Positions 33,351-42,828 of a stretch of 64,000 bases of DNA are shown one piece after another. Source of the stretch: Maribacter sp. BPC-D8 (GTDB lineage Bacteria > Bacteroidota > Bacteroidia > Flavobacteriales > Flavobacteriaceae); the NCBI RefSeq assembly GCF_035207705.1, contig NZ_CP128187.1, forward strand, positions 3,906,001-3,970,000. Direction: 5' to 3'. Below the pieces are notes generated by a model that saw only the letters and a list, made by a program, of their open reading frames with translations, was not told the DNA's origin and made no database searches. The first letter of the stretch is position 1. Each line of letters starts with the position of its first letter. The position numbers and the translations under genes were made by a program.

Positions 33351-33889
33351 GATTCTTTAGCTATAAAACGTTCGTCAACAGGCATAACAGTGCCGCAATT
33401 ATCACAAGTTCTTAATTCTTTTGAGCTGTAAAAATGTTTGAAGTGAGATAAGAAATCTTTTTCTATATCATGTAGGGTGAAATAGGTTTCATATAGTTTG
33501 TGGTTGCAATTGTCGCAGAACCATAACAGACCATCGTCAACATTCATGTCTGCGCGTTTTCGTTCTATGACTAAACCAATAGAGCCTTCTTTACGAACAG
33601 GAGAATGCGGTACTTTTGCAGGATGCAAATACATGTCACCCGGTCCTAATTGCATGGTACGTTTTTTGCCATCTTCTTGAATGTGAACTTCGATATGACC
33701 TTCAAGTTGATAAAACAATTCTTCAGTTTCGTTATAGTGGTAGTCTTTTCTGGCATTTGGTCCGGCAACGATCATAACGATGTAATCGCCCGCATCTTTA
33801 TATAAATTTTTATTTCCAACAGGTGGCTTGAGAGAAGCTCTGTTTTCTTCTATCCATTTATTAAGATTAAATGGTGCTTGTATACTCAT
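33347..33889 (-). CDS. 3-hydroxyanthranilate 3,4-dioxygenase
   Basis: The 180-residue cupin enzyme opens the ring of 3-hydroxyanthranilate to 2-amino-3-carboxymuconate semialdehyde, a step in tryptophan (kynurenine) breakdown and quinolinate formation. The iron ligands His51, Glu57 and His95 are present, as is Arg47. A C-terminal rubredoxin-like metal site has CDNC (Cys125/128) and CDNC (Cys162/165). No other kynurenine-pathway gene is in the window. The downstream DUF1304 gene overlaps by 4 bases. Confidence 0.95.
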   Translation of the reverse strand: MSIQAPFNLNKWIEENRASLKPPVGNKNLYKDAGDYIVMIVAGPNARKDYHYNETEELFYQLEGHIEVHIQEDGKKRTMQLGPGDMYLHPAKVPHSPVRKEGSIGLVIERKRADMNVDDGLLWFCDNCNHKLYETYFTLHDIEKDFLSHFKHFYSSKELRTCDNCGTVMPVDERFIAKES

Positions 33890-33951
33890 TTCTGTGATTT
33901 TTAGTGAAAGTTAAAGAAACGATCATTTCTCACCTAAAAGGTAAGCATAAA

Positions 33952-33978
33952 AAAAGCCTTTGGGTTAGAAAGGCTTTT
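33952..33978 (-). terminator. Terminator of the CAP-domain lipoprotein gene (34003-34509)
   Basis: AAAAGCCTTT (33952-33961) pairs with AAAGGCTTTT (33969-33978) around a 7-base loop. On the minus strand the stem is followed by T runs. It lies 24 bases past the stop codon of the lipoprotein gene. Confidence 0.85.
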
Positions 33979-34002
33979 ATAAAAAATAAGATATCACCTA
34001 AA

Positions 34003-34509
34003 TTACTTCACAAACATTTGAGTATAATAATAATCTCCATTACTGCTTTGAATAATGCTGATTGCCGAGTAGTTGTATTCGCCTTCAATATTCTTTTTAT
34101 GTCCCGGATTTTTCAACCAAGCTGCAAAAGCATCTTCTATAGTTTCATAGTTACGAGCAACATTTTCAGAAACAAAATCAGCATTTAATCGCTCAGAAAT
34201 ATATTCTGCCCGTTTACTAAAATTATCATGACTTGTACTTTTTTTAGAAATCATATAATTGGTATGAAGGCTCGCATAATAATAGGTAGCGTTTTCAAAT
34301 TCCAATTCGTTTAAACCTAAATCTGTTCTATAGTTATTTATTAGTTCAAAAAGTTCAGCTTCAATTGTGGTGTGATTCTTAGATGAGGCTAACGTGTATT
34401 TTGTTAGTGTATATTCAGAATTCTCTTCGTAATCTGTAGAATTTTGGGTTTTGGAGCAAGAAGATAAAAGGACTAAAATTAAAGCGGAAAAGATGAAGGT
34501 GGATTTCAT
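34003..34509 (-). CDS. CAP (SCP/PR-1) domain lipoprotein, copy 1
   Basis: The 168-residue protein has a lipoprotein signal ending in LLSSC (Cys18). A compact CAP domain follows (about 55-168), with LFELINNYRTDLGLNELEF, STSHDNFSKRAEY, SENVARNYETIEDAFAAWLKNPGHKKNIEG and a final DYYYTQMFVK. The His and Glu that line the family's groove are kept (SHDNF, SENVA). It would face the periplasm or cell surface. A related lipoprotein gene follows the same order at 34780-35259, so the two are paralogues. Confidence 0.86.
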   Translation of the reverse strand: MKSTFIFSALILVLLSSCSKTQNSTDYEENSEYTLTKYTLASSKNHTTIEAELFELINNYRTDLGLNELEFENATYYYASLHTNYMISKKSTSHDNFSKRAEYISERLNADFVSENVARNYETIEDAFAAWLKNPGHKKNIEGEYNYSAISIIQSSNGDYYYTQMFVK

Positions 34510-34706
34510 AAAGGGAAACTATTTTTTTAGTGAGTGCCAAAAATAGTCCCGTTGATGACCGCTAGAAGTAAAACATCTATAGAGGGGATAAAATATTCGT
34601 TAAGTGACGAATAATTAACATATTAAGTATCATAACGAAAAAGCGCCATAAATTTCATCGTAATAAAGTGCACTTTATACGATTTTTCTCACTTTATGTA
34701 AATTGG

Positions 34707-34714
34707 TAATTTTG
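34707..34714 (+). promoter_or_regulatory. Orphan -7 box on the plus strand between two CAP genes
   Basis: TAATTTTG matches TAnnTTTG and lies in the gap between the CAP genes, which both run on the minus strand. A hairpin AGGTA/TACCT follows about 25 bases later. Nothing on the plus strand is encoded downstream, so it may drive a short antisense or regulatory RNA, or be a chance match. Confidence 0.3.
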
Positions 34715-34779
34715 CAGACCGATACTTGCTAAGCTAAATTAAGGTAGTCTCTTCTTTTACCTAATGATATAAGATTAGT

Positions 34780-35259
34780 TTATTGCTTGTAAAAAAGTTG
34801 GGTAAAGTAATAGTTGCCTAGGTCATCTTTCTTTACACTTATACCTGTATGTGTAAAGTCGCCTTCCATCGTTTTTTTATGGCTGCTACTAATGTACCAA
34901 CCTTCAAAAGCCTCCAAAGCAGATTGATAGTCTTTGGCAACATTTTCTGCAACCATTTCAACGCTTATTTCAGAATCGATGTTAGATGCTCTCGAGCTAA
35001 AATTATCGTGGCTAATGCTGCCTTTAGATATCATGTAGTCGGTGTGAAGGTTAGCATATTTATATGCTACATCACTAAAAGCTAATGTGTTGGTTTTTAG
35101 ACTTAACCTGTGCGCATTAACAATGTCTAGTAGGTCCTGCTCTATAGTTAAAACATTTTCAGCTTCAAGTACCGGCGTATCATCTATAGAGTCGCTAGTG
35201 CATGAACCAAGAAAAAGTAATAAAAAGACAGGGACCGCGTAAAGCAATCTCATTTTCAT
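34780..35259 (-). CDS. CAP (SCP/PR-1) domain lipoprotein, copy 2
   Basis: The 159-residue protein has a lipoprotein signal ending in LGSC (Cys20); ATG two codons in is an alternative start. The CAP domain (about 45-159) shares the motif order of copy 1: LLDIVNAHRLSLKTNTLAF, GSISHDNFSSRASNI, VAENVAKDYQSALEAFEGWYISSSHKKTMEGDF and NYYFTQLFYKQ. The gap of about 270 bases between the copies shows no clear terminator, so they may be separate units. Function in the envelope is not known. Confidence 0.86.
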   Translation of the reverse strand: MKMRLLYAVPVFLLLFLGSCTSDSIDDTPVLEAENVLTIEQDLLDIVNAHRLSLKTNTLAFSDVAYKYANLHTDYMISKGSISHDNFSSRASNIDSEISVEMVAENVAKDYQSALEAFEGWYISSSHKKTMEGDFTHTGISVKKDDLGNYYFTQLFYKQ

Positions 35260-35447
35260 ATAAGTGTCTTTAAATTGTGTAGCCTTTCGGCGTAGCGCAG
35301 TAGGTAATAAAGTTAAGAGTGTTCTAAGCTCTCGTAATCGATTTGGGTTATCGATGTAGTAATATTATTGAAAAATTAAACGCAGGGCGGTAACAAAAAT
35401 GCATATTCGTTAAAGTGTACAAAAAGTTAGATTAGCGGACCAACAGA

Positions 35448-35972
35448 TTATATAATAATAGGTTCATCAGAAGACTCTTTTTGAAGCGCTTCATTTTGTA
35501 AGACCGTATCAAAAATTAATGCACCTATATCTTTAATAGGTTGATAAAGAATTGATTCTTGCTTAGTCTCCTCATCTAATAAATTAAATGTGCTGTCCAT
35601 TCTATCAAAAAATATAAAAGCAGCACCAAGCAAAATAGCAACTTTTAAGGCACCGAAAATTCCTCCAGCAATTTTGTTTAATGCGCCTAGCATTGCGAAG
35701 TTGGCAACTTTAGTTAATAGTTTTCCGATTAAATTTACAATGATGATGATGAGTATCAATGTTATTATAAACGCAATGATACTCATGTTGCGTTCATCCC
35801 AGTTTAAATGCTCAGATAAATAGTTGCCCGTTATGTAAGAAAAATGGATTGCCCCGAAAATACCTGCAACAAGTGCTACAATAGATGCTATTTCCATGAA
35901 TAGTCCGTTTTTATATCCCTTCCATAGACCCCATATTAATGGTAATCCAAGTAAAATATCTAAAAGTCCCAT
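35448..35972 (-). CDS. CvpA family membrane protein
   Basis: The 174-residue protein has four membrane helices, including LDILLGLPLIWGLWKGYKNGLFMEIASIVALVAGIFGAI, and fits the CvpA/colicin V production family. The E. coli member is linked to envelope homeostasis and colicin V export; the molecular role is unclear. The gene is divergent from the small gene at 36055, with back-to-back promoters between them (35989-36017). Confidence 0.9.
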   Translation of the reverse strand: MGLLDILLGLPLIWGLWKGYKNGLFMEIASIVALVAGIFGAIHFSYITGNYLSEHLNWDERNMSIIAFIITLILIIIIVNLIGKLLTKVANFAMLGALNKIAGGIFGALKVAILLGAAFIFFDRMDSTFNLLDEETKQESILYQPIKDIGALIFDTVLQNEALQKESSDEPIII

Positions 35973-35988
35973 TCGTAAAGTGTTTTAA

Positions 35989-35996
35989 CAAATATA
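35989..35996 (-). promoter_or_regulatory. -7 promoter box of the CvpA gene
   Basis: The minus strand reads TATATTTG, a full match to TAnnTTTG, 16 bases upstream of the ATG at 35972. The divergent gene has its own box on the other strand at 36010-36017. Confidence 0.5.
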
Positions 35997-36009
35997 GAAC
36001 TTTGATTTG

Positions 36010-36017
36010 TACCTTTG
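36010..36017 (+). promoter_or_regulatory. -7 promoter box that sets the start of the gene at 36055
   Basis: TACCTTTG matches TAnnTTTG and would start transcription near 36022, so an upstream TTG at 36007 cannot be the start. The ATG at 36055 is therefore chosen. Confidence 0.55.
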
Positions 36018-36054
36018 CAAGGTCTATATCATAGATGAGATTGAAGGAAATTAT

Positions 36055-36411
36055 ATGGCTAGGGATATACAATTAAAAGAACGATGGGATTATTTGGTAG
36101 AAAAGCTTTCAGGAAAGTTTTCTGACGGTGATCCATTAGAATTAGATGCTATTATTTATTTGGTAGGAGTTCAGGAATTAGGACAGTACCATAGAAAATA
36201 TAAAAAAGATGATAAATTAGATTTAATGCATATTGCAATATGTCGTCTTTTAGAACCTTACGGATTTTATGAATTCAGTTTTTTCGATGAAGACGGTTGG
36301 CCTCATTATAATGTAATGGAAGAATTACCTTCTTTGAAAGCCGGAGAGCAAACGGTACTTATGAAAGAAGCAATAGTTGGCTATTTTGTAGAAAAAGAGT
36401 TTATTCAATAA
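36055..36411 (+). CDS. Conserved flavobacterial protein of unknown function
   Basis: Start chosen at ATG 36055 (MARDIQLKERWDYLVEKLSGKF) because a -7 box lies just upstream at 36010-36017. The 118-residue protein is cytosolic, acidic and mostly helical (LELDAIIYLVGVQELGQYHRKYKKDDKLDLMHIAICRLLEPYGFYEF). I do not recognise a characterised family. The next gene, an ABM-type protein, begins 3 bases later, so they are co-transcribed. Confidence 0.78.
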   Translation: MARDIQLKERWDYLVEKLSGKFSDGDPLELDAIIYLVGVQELGQYHRKYKKDDKLDLMHIAICRLLEPYGFYEFSFFDEDGWPHYNVMEELPSLKAGEQTVLMKEAIVGYFVEKEFIQ

Positions 36412-36414
36412 ACG

Positions 36415-36723
36415 ATGAAGAAGCCTTATTACGCTGTTATTTTTACTTCTACCAGAACAGCTGGTGATAATGGCTATGGCGATATGGCAGATTTCATGGA
36501 GCAGTTGGCAAAAAAACAATCTGGTTATATTGGTATTGAAAGTGCCAAACAAGAAATAGGAATTACTGTAAGTTACTGGGAGAGCCTAAATGCAATTCAC
36601 GATTGGAAACAACAGGCAGATCATCTATTAGCTCAAAAAAAAGGATTATCAAATTGGTATGATTCTTATACGGTTCGCATTTGTTTGGTAGAACGAGAAT
36701 ATAGTTTTAACAGAAACACATAA
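36415..36723 (+). CDS. Antibiotic biosynthesis monooxygenase-like (ABM domain) protein
   Basis: The 102-residue protein matches the dimeric alpha+beta barrel ABM domain: YYAVIFTSTRTAGDNGYGDMADFMEQLAKKQSGYIGIESAK, then GITVSYWESLNAIHDWKQQADH. Small proteins of this type are often heme- or quinol-related monooxygenases or have no known enzyme activity. It follows the upstream small gene by 3 bases. Confidence 0.85.
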   Translation: MKKPYYAVIFTSTRTAGDNGYGDMADFMEQLAKKQSGYIGIESAKQEIGITVSYWESLNAIHDWKQQADHLLAQKKGLSNWYDSYTVRICLVEREYSFNRNT

Positions 36724-36751
36724 TACTTCACATCGCTTCGAAATTCGCTGC

Positions 36752-36782
36752 TTTGCATTAATTTTTATTTCCGCTATATTTA
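36752..36782 (+). promoter_or_regulatory. Promoter of glpK
   Basis: A -33 TTTG (36752-36755) and a near-consensus -7 TATATTTA (36775-36782) are separated by 19 bases and lie just upstream of the glpK ATG (36802). Confidence 0.5.
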
Positions 36783-36783
36783 G

Positions 36784-38292
<1,509 letters not shown>

Positions 38293-38354
38293 TCTAGTAA
38301 TCAATTTTACAATTTATTAATTTTATAGAGCATAGAATAGCATATAACTAGCTA

Positions 38355-38362
38355 TATCTTTG
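38355..38362 (+). promoter_or_regulatory. -7 promoter box of glpD
   Basis: TATCTTTG matches TAnnTTTG and sits about 70 bases before the chosen glpD ATG. It makes a start upstream of about 38375 impossible. Confidence 0.45.
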
Positions 38363-38431
38363 TTTGTGGTTGTTAGGTTTGACTTTAGTTACAAACTAAA
38401 TAACCGCTTAAAAATTAAAATACATCTACTG

Positions 38432-40099
38432 ATGAAAAATATAAAATTTACCAATTTAGAACGCCAAAAAACGATAGATAGCTTAGAATCTGAAGATTTT
38501 GATTTAGTGGTAATCGGTGGCGGAATTACCGGTGGTGGTATCGCCTTAGATGCTGCATCACGTGGGTTAAAAGTAGCCTTGTTAGAAAAAGGAGATTTTG
38601 CTTCTGGTACAAGTAGTAAATCGACCAAATTGATACATGGCGGACTGCGATATTTAAAGCAATTCGATTTTTGGTTGGTGAAAGAAGTAGGGTCCGAGCG
38701 TGCAATCGTACATAAATTGGCTCCGCATTTAGTATTGCCAGAAAAGATGTTATTACCGTTAATAGAAAATGGTTCTTACGGTAAATGGTTAACATCTATT
38801 GGGCTTAAGGTATATGATATTCTAGCTCAGGTTACAGGAGATGATAAGCGAAAAATGCTAGAAAAAAAGGAAGCCTTGAAATTGGAGCCTTTATTGCCGA
38901 AAAAAATTTTGAACGGTGCCGGTTATTATGCTGAATATAGAACAGATGATGCCCGTTTAACAATTGAAAATATAAAAAGCAGTCTTTTATTTGGTGCACA
39001 GGCATTGAATTATGCTAAGGTAAATGAGTTTGTATATGATGATGAGAAAATTGCAGGTGTTAAGGCGATAGATACGGTTACAGGCAAAGAATTTACAATC
39101 AAATCTAAATACGTAATTAGCGCCGCAGGCCCGTGGGTAGATGAGTTAAGAAGCCTTAATAATTCTAAAAAAGGAAAACAACTTCATTTGACAAAAGGGG
39201 TACATTTGGTTTTTCCGTATGAAAAGCTGCCAGTGAAGCAATCTTGTTATTTTGATATACCCGATGGTAGAATGATGTTTGCTATACCAAGAGGTAAAAT
39301 TACTTATGTAGGTACAACGGATACCAACTTTAATGATAATAAAGACAATGTAAGAACAGATCTTGCAGATGCCATTTATTTGATTTCTGCGGTGAATAAT
39401 ATGTTTCCAGCCATTAATTTAGATTTAGAAGATATTGTTTCTTCATGGGCTGGTTTAAGACCGTTAATACATGAAGAAGGTAAGTCTGCGTCAGAATTAT
39501 CAAGAAAAGATGAGATTTTTGTATCAGATACCGGCTTAATAAGTATTGCAGGTGGTAAGCTAACAGGTTACCGTAAAATGGCAGAAAGAGTGGTGGATCG
39601 TATTGCCAAGAAAATGGAAGAGGAATATGATACCGAACTTAAAGAATGTTACACAGAGAAAATATTTCTGTGCGGTAATGTAGATTTCAAGAAATTTAAA
39701 CATGTAAAAAAATATATTGATGAGGTATATGACCAAATCAAAGAAGAAGGTTTTACAAAGCACGATGCTTGGTTTTTAGTAACCAACTATGGCAAACAGA
39801 CAGAGACTATTCTTGAAAATTATAAGGGTATTGTAGAAGATGATAAATACGTACGTTTAGCTAAAGCCGAATTAGCTTTTGGTATCGATTATGAAATGGT
39901 ACAAACCCCAATGGATTTCTTCATTCGAAGAACTGGTAGGCTATATTTCGATATTGATAGCATTAGAACCTTAATGGAACCTTTGATGAAAGAATTTCAA
40001 ATAAGGTTTAAGGTTACAGATGCTGTAGTCGAAGAATGGAGAACAACCTTAAATGCAGAATTAAAAGAGCATTCAGACTTCTCTTTAGAAAGACGTTAA
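38432..40099 (+). CDS. glpD: Glycerol-3-phosphate dehydrogenase, FAD-dependent
   Basis: Start chosen at ATG 38432 (MKNIKFTNLERQ) because a longer form reaching back to 38360 would overlap the promoter box. The protein is about 555 residues. It has an FAD-binding motif GGGITGGGIALDAASRG near the N-terminus, the FAD-linked KSTKLIHGGLRYL, and the C-terminal domain of the GlpD/GlpA family. It oxidises glycerol-3-phosphate to dihydroxyacetone phosphate and passes electrons to the quinone pool. Its stop codon shares TTAA with the convergent gpsA stop. Confidence 0.96.
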   Translation: MKNIKFTNLERQKTIDSLESEDFDLVVIGGGITGGGIALDAASRGLKVALLEKGDFASGTSSKSTKLIHGGLRYLKQFDFWLVKEVGSERAIVHKLAPHLVLPEKMLLPLIENGSYGKWLTSIGLKVYDILAQVTGDDKRKMLEKKEALKLEPLLPKKILNGAGYYAEYRTDDARLTIENIKSSLLFGAQALNYAKVNEFVYDDEKIAGVKAIDTVTGKEFTIKSKYVISAAGPWVDELRSLNNSKKGKQLHLTKGVHLVFPYEKLPVKQSCYFDIPDGRMMFAIPRGKITYVGTTDTNFNDNKDNVRTDLADAIYLISAVNNMFPAINLDLEDIVSSWAGLRPLIHEEGKSASELSRKDEIFVSDTGLISIAGGKLTGYRKMAERVVDRIAKKMEEEYDTELKECYTEKIFLCGNVDFKKFKHVKKYIDEVYDQIKEEGFTKHDAWFLVTNYGKQTETILENYKGIVEDDKYVRLAKAELAFGIDYEMVQTPMDFFIRRTGRLYFDIDSIRTLMEPLMKEFQIRFKVTDAVVEEWRTTLNAELKEHSDFSLERR

Positions 40100-41097
40100 T
40101 TTAGCTTATCAGTTAAATCAAGAAACACCTTTTTAGGATTTTTATTCTCATAGAGAACTTTATAAACAGCGTCAATAATAGGAGTTTTGACCTTTTTTGT
40201 AAAGTTCTCTTTGATGTTATAAGCACTTTTGGCAGCGTAATATCCTTCGGCAATCATGCTCATTTCCATCTGTGCACTTTTAACGGTATACCCTTTTCCG
40301 ATCATGTTGCCGAACATTCTATTACGACTAAACACAGAGTATCCGGTAACCAACAAATCACCTAGGTAGGCAGATTCATTAATGTTTCTGTCAATTTTAT
40401 GAATACGTTTGGTATAGCGTTTCATTTCGCGAATAGCATTACTCATCAATACACTCTGAAAATTATCACCATAACCCAATCCGTGGGCAATACCAGCGGC
40501 AATGGCATAAATATTTTTTAACATGGCGGCATATTCTGTGCCGATAATGTCTTTACTGATATTGGTTTTAATATAATTGCTAGAGAGATTACTGGCAATC
40601 AATTTTGCCTTCTCTTTATCTGCACAAGCAATGGTTAAATATGAAAGTCGCTCCATCGCAACTTCTTCTGCATGGCAAGGCCCGGTAATAACACCAATAT
40701 TTTCAAAAGGTATTTCATACGTATTATGAAAATGCTCGCCTACGATTAATCCAGATTCGGGTACGATACCTTTAATTGCAGAAAATATTATTTTGTCTTT
40801 CAACGAAACGGTAAGTTTTTCTAATTCTCCCACTAAAAAAGCAGAAGGGATAGCGAAAATTAAAACATCGGCATAATTGACAGCTTCGTTTATGTCATTC
40901 GTTAAAATCAATTGCTCAGGTTTAAACTCTACCGAAGTAAGGTAATTTGGGTTATGTTTTTGAGTTTTAATATGCTCAATAGCATCGGTATTACGCATAT
41001 ACCACCCAACTTCTTCTTGGTTATTGGTCAACATTTTAACAATAGCCGTAGCCCAACTTCCACCACCTAAAACCGCAAATTTCGCATCCTTATTCAT
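40096..41097 (-). CDS. gpsA: Glycerol-3-phosphate dehydrogenase, NAD(P)H-dependent
   Basis: The 333-residue enzyme makes glycerol-3-phosphate from dihydroxyacetone phosphate for phospholipid synthesis. The dinucleotide motif GGGSWATA (about 11-18) and the family stretch LKNIYAIAAGIAHGLGYGDN, with the catalytic Lys, are present. The gene converges on glpD and the two stops share TTAA (40096-40099). A -7 box ends 5 bases before the ATG. Confidence 0.96.
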   Translation of the reverse strand: MNKDAKFAVLGGGSWATAIVKMLTNNQEEVGWYMRNTDAIEHIKTQKHNPNYLTSVEFKPEQLILTNDINEAVNYADVLIFAIPSAFLVGELEKLTVSLKDKIIFSAIKGIVPESGLIVGEHFHNTYEIPFENIGVITGPCHAEEVAMERLSYLTIACADKEKAKLIASNLSSNYIKTNISKDIIGTEYAAMLKNIYAIAAGIAHGLGYGDNFQSVLMSNAIREMKRYTKRIHKIDRNINESAYLGDLLVTGYSVFSRNRMFGNMIGKGYTVKSAQMEMSMIAEGYYAAKSAYNIKENFTKKVKTPIIDAVYKVLYENKNPKKVFLDLTDKLN

Positions 41098-41101
41098 AGG
41101 G

Positions 41102-41109
41102 CAAATTTA
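41102..41109 (-). promoter_or_regulatory. -7 promoter box of gpsA, unusually close to the start codon
   Basis: The minus strand reads TAAATTTG, a match to TAnnTTTG. It ends only 5 bases before the gpsA ATG (41097), so transcription would start near or at the start codon and the mRNA might be leaderless. Confidence 0.4.
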
Positions 41110-41207
41110 CCAATAATTTATATGCTCATAATATGATTAGTATCAGTCTTGTGTAAATTTTGGCATAGAGATTGTTTTATAGTTAGTAACCTATTAAATG
41201 AAATCAT

Positions 41208-42122
41208 ATGAAAACTATAAAACTACTTACAGGATATTTCCTATTAGCCACCTTAATGGTTTCTTGTTATACAGAAGTAATTATTGAAGATGATTTTATA
41301 GAAGAGTCGGCATTCAATACCGACCAAGTTTTACAGAGTTATGATTTATGGTATGTAGATATTAATGCTACTAAAGGTAATGGTGAAGTACCATTTCTAC
41401 AAAGGGCATTTACGGTTTCCTTTGATCGGGGAGTATTGTATGCAAATAATAATATTGTAGGTATTGGTAAAACAGGTGGAGGCTATGGTATTGATGTAGG
41501 AACTTATGGAACATTAAGAGGTACCGTAGATATAGATCATGATATTGATGGCTCTTGGTTTTTAGAAGTTTATGCGGTAAACAATAATACTATAGAGTTG
41601 TATGATGCCAGTACAGATACCTCGTACTATTTGAAAGGGTACCAGATTAACAATTTTGATTACGACACCGTATTCTATGATAATATCAACTACTTCATTC
41701 AAGAATATGATGCTTGGGAGAAAATTTATACCAGTGAAGCTGGAGCGTTGAATGACTTTGATAATGAAAATTATGTACAGTTTTTGCCAAATTTTTTCAG
41801 GTCTTCTTTAGATCCGCCGAATACGAACGTTTCTAATTTACAGTGGGATTTTGAAGGTGATTACCAGGTGTATGATGTACAAGGTGACAATTCATTAAAA
41901 ACACTGACATTAGACTATGACTTTATGGGCGATGATTACTTTGAGTTATATGTCATTAACGACAGCACTATAGAGCTATACCACCCAGATAGTGGCACAA
42001 CATATGAGTTTAAAGGTAGAGGATACCAAGAGTATTTGAAGTCTAGTAAAGGTACAGAAAGTAAGAAAAGAATAAAATCTTCTAACCCTACCATGAAAGT
42101 AGAGCGAAAGAAGGCAAAATAG
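41208..42122 (+). CDS. Lipoprotein of unknown function with an internal duplication
   Basis: The 304-residue protein has a lipoprotein signal ending in MVSC (Cys20). Two halves share a sequence pattern: SYDLWYVDI (about 44-52) matches EYDAWEKIY (about 166-174), and FLEVYAVNNNTIELYDAST (about 118-136) matches YFELYVINDSTIELYHPDS (about 244-262). Each half appears beta-rich, like a small lipocalin- or PepSY-like fold. I recognise no named family. A terminator follows at 42144-42176. Confidence 0.78.
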   Translation: MKTIKLLTGYFLLATLMVSCYTEVIIEDDFIEESAFNTDQVLQSYDLWYVDINATKGNGEVPFLQRAFTVSFDRGVLYANNNIVGIGKTGGGYGIDVGTYGTLRGTVDIDHDIDGSWFLEVYAVNNNTIELYDASTDTSYYLKGYQINNFDYDTVFYDNINYFIQEYDAWEKIYTSEAGALNDFDNENYVQFLPNFFRSSLDPPNTNVSNLQWDFEGDYQVYDVQGDNSLKTLTLDYDFMGDDYFELYVINDSTIELYHPDSGTTYEFKGRGYQEYLKSSKGTESKKRIKSSNPTMKVERKKAK

Positions 42123-42143
42123 TTTTTAAGTTGATTGTCTCAA

Positions 42144-42176
42144 AAATGCCCTATTCAGTTATAATAGGGCATTTTT
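42144..42176. terminator. Bidirectional terminator between convergent genes
   Basis: ATGCCCTATT (42146-42155) pairs with AATAGGGCAT (42163-42172), with A and T runs on either side. It should end both the lipoprotein gene (plus) and the DUF421 gene (minus). Confidence 0.88.
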
Positions 42177-42703
42177 TATGCTTCAGATTTTACATCTTTC
42201 ATAATAACAGCATCAATATCGATAGGTTTGTCTGTATGAAGAACCGATATGTCGCCTGTAGTTTCAAAAATGACAGCTCTTACTTGCGACAGCTGTAAAA
42301 CATTTGCTTCACGAAGTTTACCCATTAAATCTGCCTGACTTACCAATGCCTTTTTTAAGTTCTCTTTTAAAATTGTACCGTTTTTCATTAGAAGAATTGG
42401 GGTGTTGGTTATTACTTTTTGTGCAGTATCAGATGAAGACAGTAGCTTGGCAAATAATGCTTGTAAACCAGCAAGCAAGGCTATAGAAACCATAGCGGGC
42501 ATTAAACTTGATTCAGGTGTGTTTACCGCATCGGCTAAGATAGAACCCATGGCAATGGTAACTGCAAAATCAAAACTTGTCATTTTAGCGAATGTTCTTT
42601 TACCTGTTACACGGGTAATGAACATCATATATAAATAGATAAAAATTGCTGCTACAACTATTTGTAAAACGGTTTTTAGTGAAAGTGGGTCAAAAATTTC
42701 CAT
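42176..42703 (-). CDS. DUF421 (YetF-like) membrane protein
   Basis: The 175-residue protein has three N-terminal helices and the DUF421 core: FITRVTGKRTFAKMTSFDFAVTIAMGSILADAV, then a cytosolic part GTILKENLKKALVSQADLMGKLREANVLQLSQVRAVIFETTGDISVL. Members are linked to spore or membrane homeostasis in Bacillus; function in Bacteroidota is unknown. The downstream terminator is shared with the convergent lipoprotein gene. Confidence 0.9.
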   Translation of the reverse strand: MEIFDPLSLKTVLQIVVAAIFIYLYMMFITRVTGKRTFAKMTSFDFAVTIAMGSILADAVNTPESSLMPAMVSIALLAGLQALFAKLLSSSDTAQKVITNTPILLMKNGTILKENLKKALVSQADLMGKLREANVLQLSQVRAVIFETTGDISVLHTDKPIDIDAVIMKDVKSEA

Positions 42704-42828
42704 GAGTATATTTTTAGAAGTTATTCGCTATCCATCTAAAAGGTAGATGAATGTTGAGATTGTGTTCCGCTAAAAATAAAAAGGTCTCACGTTACATGTT
42801 TCCTCTTTTGCATATAATCATAGTTCAT

